NCBI GenBank assembly: GCA_023389135.1 | Contig: JAEWEX010000249.1 | Coordinates: 1 to 7,942 of the forward strand | Origin: Pseudomonadota bacterium | Lineage (GTDB): Bacteria > Pseudomonadota > Alphaproteobacteria > Rhizobiales > Methylopilaceae | Direction: 5' to 3' | DNA: 7,942 nt | Part shown: positions 5,533 through 7,942 of the stretch, one piece after another | Layout: every line of letters starts with the position of its first letter | Position numbering within the stretch: the stretch's first letter is position 1 | Position numbers and translations under genes: made by a program | The notes under the pieces: generated by a model | Databases searched by the model: none | What the model was told of the DNA's origin: nothing | Seen by the model: only the letters and a program-made list of their open reading frames with translations

Positions 5533-6285
5533 ATGGCCACGCTGACGACCCCGACGTCGACCATCCACTACGAGGAGTATGGCTCCGGCTACCCGGCCCT
5601 GCTGTTCGCGCCGGGGTTCCTGTCGTCGCGGATCGAGCGCTGGCGCACCAATCCCTCCAAGCCCGGCGTCGACCAGGCCTGGTCGGACCCGATCCCGCTC
5701 CTGTCCACCAGGTTCCGCGTCGTCGTGCTGGACGTGCGCAATGCCGGCCGCTCGCGGGGCGCGATCGCGGCGGATGACGGCTGGCACACCTACACCGCCG
5801 ACCACCTGGCGCTGCTGGACCATCTCGGCATCGGGCGCTGCCACCTCATGGGGGCGTGCATCGGCGTGTCCTTCGCGCTGGCGCTGGAGCGCACGCGGCC
5901 CGGCACGGCGTCGGCCTTCGTGCTGCAGAACCCCATCGGCCTCGCCGGCGGCAACCGCGCCGCCATCGAGCAGGAGTTCGACGACTGGGCCCGCAAGGTG
6001 GCCGGCTGGCCGGGCGTCGACGCCGCGCTGCTGCCGGGGATCGGGCGGCGCATGTTCGGCGGCGAGTTCCTGTTCAGCGTGACCCGCGAGGACGTGGCCG
6101 CCTGCGACGCGCCCATGTTCCTGATGCCGGGCGGCGACACGGTGCACCCGGCGGAGACCTCCGCCGACATCGCGAAGCACGGCCGCGACGTTGAGGTGAT
6201 GTCGCCCTGGAAGGGCCCCGACCACCGCGACGAGGCGGTGCGGCGCGTGTTCGACTTCCTGGTCGCCAACACCCCAGCGGGCTGA
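5533..6285 (+). CDS. Alpha/beta-fold hydrolase with a cysteine nucleophile
   Basis: 250 residues. The N-terminal strand and oxyanion region read EEYGSGYPALLFAPGF, followed by FRVVVLDVRNAGRS, the usual strand-turn of alpha/beta hydrolases. The nucleophile elbow is G-A-C-I-G at 107-111, so C109 takes the place of the usual serine. The rest of the triad appears as D202 (in MPGGDTVHP) and H231 (in GPDHRDEAV). Cys-His-Asp triads are known in dienelactone hydrolase, though the rest of this protein looks more like the general esterase/lactonase superfamily. It is soluble, with no signal peptide. A modest AGGA (5519-5522) precedes the ATG. It lies 81 nt after the binding-protein gene and probably belongs to that operon, 206 nt before xsc. 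Position suggests action on the imported compound (ester, amide, lactone or thioester of a sulfonate); this is inference. It could also be catalytically weak. Confidence 0.88.
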   Translation: MATLTTPTSTIHYEEYGSGYPALLFAPGFLSSRIERWRTNPSKPGVDQAWSDPIPLLSTRFRVVVLDVRNAGRSRGAIAADDGWHTYTADHLALLDHLGIGRCHLMGACIGVSFALALERTRPGTASAFVLQNPIGLAGGNRAAIEQEFDDWARKVAGWPGVDAALLPGIGRRMFGGEFLFSVTREDVAACDAPMFLMPGGDTVHPAETSADIAKHGRDVEVMSPWKGPDHRDEAVRRVFDFLVANTPAG

Positions 6286-6290
6286 CGGCG

Positions 6291-6305
6291 GCGGCCGCCG
6301 GCCGC
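6291..6305. repeat. Short GC inverted repeat just after the hydrolase stop
   Basis: GCGGCC (6291-6296) and GGCCGC (6300-6305) pair around GCC, 5 nt after the hydrolase stop codon. The 12-mer at 6287-6298 is also self-complementary. No T-run follows. It may be a Rho-type or processing hairpin at the operon end, but simple GC runs this dense give such repeats easily. Confidence 0.3.
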
Positions 6306-6343
6306 TGGACCAATGGCGCCCTTCGCATCTGGCCCAACCGATG

Positions 6344-6373
6344 GCGCGGCTTTGGCGCATTGGCAAGCCGCGC
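6344..6373. repeat. Inverted repeat upstream of xsc
   Basis: GCGCGGCTT (6344-6352) and AAGCCGCGC (6365-6373) form a perfect 9-bp inverted repeat around a 12-nt loop. It lies about 119 bp before the xsc start, in a 206-nt gap also rich in TTGG/CCAA motifs. Position and size suit an activator site or leader structure controlling xsc separately from the TRAP operon. No convincing promoter could be placed: TTGGCA at 6360-6365 has only a poor -10 (TACGGC) 17 nt on. The TGTAAT operator does not occur in this gap. Confidence 0.45.
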
Positions 6374-6475
6374 GGGATTGGCTACGGCACATGCCACAAC
6401 GGGCGCTGCCCGGGAGGATTAGACCGAAGGCTGCGCCGCACGGCGCCGCCGCCAGCCCAGCCCTGAATTTCTTCG

Positions 6476-6481
6476 AAGAGG
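6476..6481 (+). promoter_or_regulatory. Ribosome binding site of xsc
   Basis: AAGAGG with a 10-nt spacer to the ATG at 6492 (7-nt core spacing would be more usual). A second in-frame ATG at 6498 (MTTEEAF) is possible, but starting at 6492 gives MRMTTEEAF, like the MKMTTEEAF start recalled for Xsc proteins. Confidence 0.5.
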
Positions 6482-6491
6482 TTACGCTTTC

Positions 6492-7942
6492 ATGCGCATG
6501 ACGACGGAAGAAGCGTTCATCAAGGTCCTGCAGATGCATGGCATCCGCGAGGCCTTCGGGATCATCGGCTCCGCCATGATGCCGATCTCCGATCTCTTTC
6601 CGAAGGCCGGGATCAGGTTCTGGGACTGCGCCCATGAGTGCAGCGCCGGCTACATGGCCGACGGCTACAGCCGCGCCACCGGCATGATGTCCATGTGCGT
6701 GGCCCAGAACGGCCCCGGCATCACCAACTTCGTCACGGCGGTCAAGACCGCCTACTGGAACCACACCCCGATGCTGCTGGTGACGCCGCAGGCGGCCAAC
6801 AAGACCATCGGCCAGGGCGGCTTCCAGGAAATGGAGCAGATGGCGCTGTTCCGCGACTGCGTCTGCTACCAGGAGGAGGTCCGCGACCCCTCGCGCATGG
6901 CCGAGGTGCTGAACCGCGTGATCGAGAAGGCCTGGCGCGGCTCCGCGCCCGCCCAGATCAACGTGCCGCGCGACTTCTTCACCCAGGTCATCGACATCGA
7001 GCTGCCGCAGATCGTCCAGATCGAGCGCCCCTCCGGCGGCGCGCAGGCCATCGCGGAGGCCGCCCGGCTGCTGTCCGAGGCCAAGTTCCCCGTGATCCTC
7101 AACGGCGCCGGCGTGGTCCTGGCGGGCGCCATCGACGCCTCCCGCGAGCTGGCCGAGCGGCTGGACGCCCCGGTCGCCTGCAACTACCAGCACAACGACG
7201 CCTTCCCCGGCAACCATCCCCTCGCGGTCGGCCCGCTCGGCTACAACGGCTCCAAGGCCGCCATGGAGCTGGTCTCCAAGGCCGACGTGGTGCTGGCGCT
7301 GGGCAACCGGCTGAACCCGTTCTCGACCCTGCCCGGCTACGGCATCGACTACTGGCCGAAGAACGCCAAGCTGATCCAGGTCGACATCAACGCCGACCGC
7401 ATCGGCCTCACCAAGCGCGTGGCCGTCGGCATCCAGGGCGACGCGCGCCAGGTGGCGGAGGCGATCCTGAAGCAACTCGCCGGCTCCGCCGGTGACGACG
7501 GCCGCCAGGCGCGCCGCGACCTCATCGCCGAGACCCGCTCGCGCTGGCTCCAGCAGCTCTCGTCCATGGACCATGAGGACGACGATCCGGGCACCGACTG
7601 GAACGAGCGCGCCCGCACCCGCCAGCCCGAGCACATGAGCCCCCGCATGGCGTGGCGCGCGATCCAGCGCTCCCTGCCGCGCGAGGCCATCATCTCCACC
7701 GACATCGGCAACAACTGCGCCATCGGCAACGCCTACCCGACCTTCGACGCCGGCCGGAAATATCTGGCGCCGGGCCTGTTCGGTCCCTGCGGCTACGGCT
7801 TCCCGGCCATCGTCGGCGCCAAGATCGGCTGCCCCGACGTGCCCGTGGTGGGCTTCGCCGGCGACGGCGCCTTCGGCATCTCCATGAATGAGATGACGTC
7901 GATCGGCCGCGAGGAATGGCCGGCGATCACCATGGTCATCTT
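6492..7942 (+). CDS. xsc: Sulfoacetaldehyde acetyltransferase (Xsc), C-terminus cut by window edge
   Basis: 483 codons are visible of about 580-600. Xsc is a cytoplasmic thiamine-diphosphate enzyme: sulfoacetaldehyde plus phosphate gives acetyl phosphate and sulfite (EC 2.3.3.15). The protein follows Xsc closely from its start: MRMTTEEAFIKVLQMHGI, FGIIGSAMMPISDLFPKAG, then FWDCAHE with E49 as the likely cofactor-activating glutamate. QNGPGITNFVTAVKTAYWNH and TPQAANKTIGQGGFQE follow. The Xsc signature MDHEDDDPGT is at 359-368. The ThDP-binding domain shows STDIGNNCAIGNAYP, LFGPCGYGFPAIVGAKIGCP and GDG at 457-459; the second half of that motif lies past the edge. These segments separate it from acetolactate synthase and its relatives. 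It is 206 nt after the hydrolase and may have its own promoter. Phosphate acetyltransferase often follows xsc, but that would be outside the window. Confidence 0.96.
   Translation, partial: MRMTTEEAFIKVLQMHGIREAFGIIGSAMMPISDLFPKAGIRFWDCAHECSAGYMADGYSRATGMMSMCVAQNGPGITNFVTAVKTAYWNHTPMLLVTPQAANKTIGQGGFQEMEQMALFRDCVCYQEEVRDPSRMAEVLNRVIEKAWRGSAPAQINVPRDFFTQVIDIELPQIVQIERPSGGAQAIAEAARLLSEAKFPVILNGAGVVLAGAIDASRELAERLDAPVACNYQHNDAFPGNHPLAVGPLGYNGSKAAMELVSKADVVLALGNRLNPFSTLPGYGIDYWPKNAKLIQVDINADRIGLTKRVAVGIQGDARQVAEAILKQLAGSAGDDGRQARRDLIAETRSRWLQQLSSMDHEDDDPGTDWNERARTRQPEHMSPRMAWRAIQRSLPREAIISTDIGNNCAIGNAYPTFDAGRKYLAPGLFGPCGYGFPAIVGAKIGCPDVPVVGFAGDGAFGISMNEMTSIGREEWPAITMVI

Noticed and set aside
6360..6395. 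Sigma-54 or sigma-70 promoter for xsc
   Set aside because: No GG-N10-GC pair with a proper TGGCAC/TTGC context was found, and the best sigma-70 reading has a -10 matching at only about 2 of 6 bases. A promoter may exist but cannot be placed.
5790..7634. 614-codon minus-strand open frame across the hydrolase and xsc
   Set aside because: The translation is low-complexity and matches no family, while the plus strand has two well-conserved enzymes. It is a shadow of strong third-position GC bias.
6492..7942. Acetolactate synthase or another ThDP decarboxylase as the last gene
   Set aside because: The CAHE, TPQAANKTIGQGGFQE and MDHEDDDPGT segments are Xsc-specific in my knowledge of the family and the whole visible length follows Xsc.

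Overview
High-GC proteobacterial DNA, most like an alphaproteobacterium, though this is a judgement from composition and gene content and a betaproteobacterium is not excluded. The theme is uptake and breakdown of a small organosulfonate. The anchor is the last gene: a near-canonical xsc (sulfoacetaldehyde acetyltransferase), cut by the right edge. Xsc releases sulfite from sulfoacetaldehyde and makes acetyl phosphate, the meeting point of taurine, isethionate, sulfoacetate and related C2-sulfonate pathways.

Layout. (1) 921 to the left edge, minus strand: a TRAP transporter membrane protein with the small (DctQ) and large (DctM) subunits fused, C-terminus outside the window. A 21-codon leader ORF with a good ribosome binding site precedes it and its stop overlaps the fusion's start (TGATG). 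(2) 922-1205: divergent regulatory region with a promoter, a perfect 14-bp operator and a strong hairpin. (3) 1206-2303, plus: a LacI-family repressor. (4) 2304-2526: regulatory region with a second promoter and operator built like the first. (5) 2527-5451, plus: a second, unfused TRAP transporter in the order small permease, large permease, Tat-exported binding protein; the first two overlap by 4 nt. (6) 5533-6285: an alpha/beta hydrolase with Cys in place of Ser at the nucleophile elbow. (7) 6286-6491: a 206-nt gap with inverted repeats. (8) 6492 to the right edge: xsc.

The clearest regulatory signal is that the two TRAP units have matching promoters on opposite strands: TTGACT, a 16-nt spacer, then TGTAAT, where TGTAAT is both the -10 box and the left half of a TGTAAT-NN-ATTAC(A/T) operator. 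The LacI gene lies between them, so it very likely represses both transport units until a ligand is present.

Inferred working model: an imported sulfonate, perhaps as an ester, amide, lactone or thioester, is opened by the Cys hydrolase, converted to sulfoacetaldehyde by enzymes outside the window, and cleaved by Xsc. The substrate cannot be read from this sequence. No tRNA, rRNA, CRISPR array, insertion sequence or integrase was seen.
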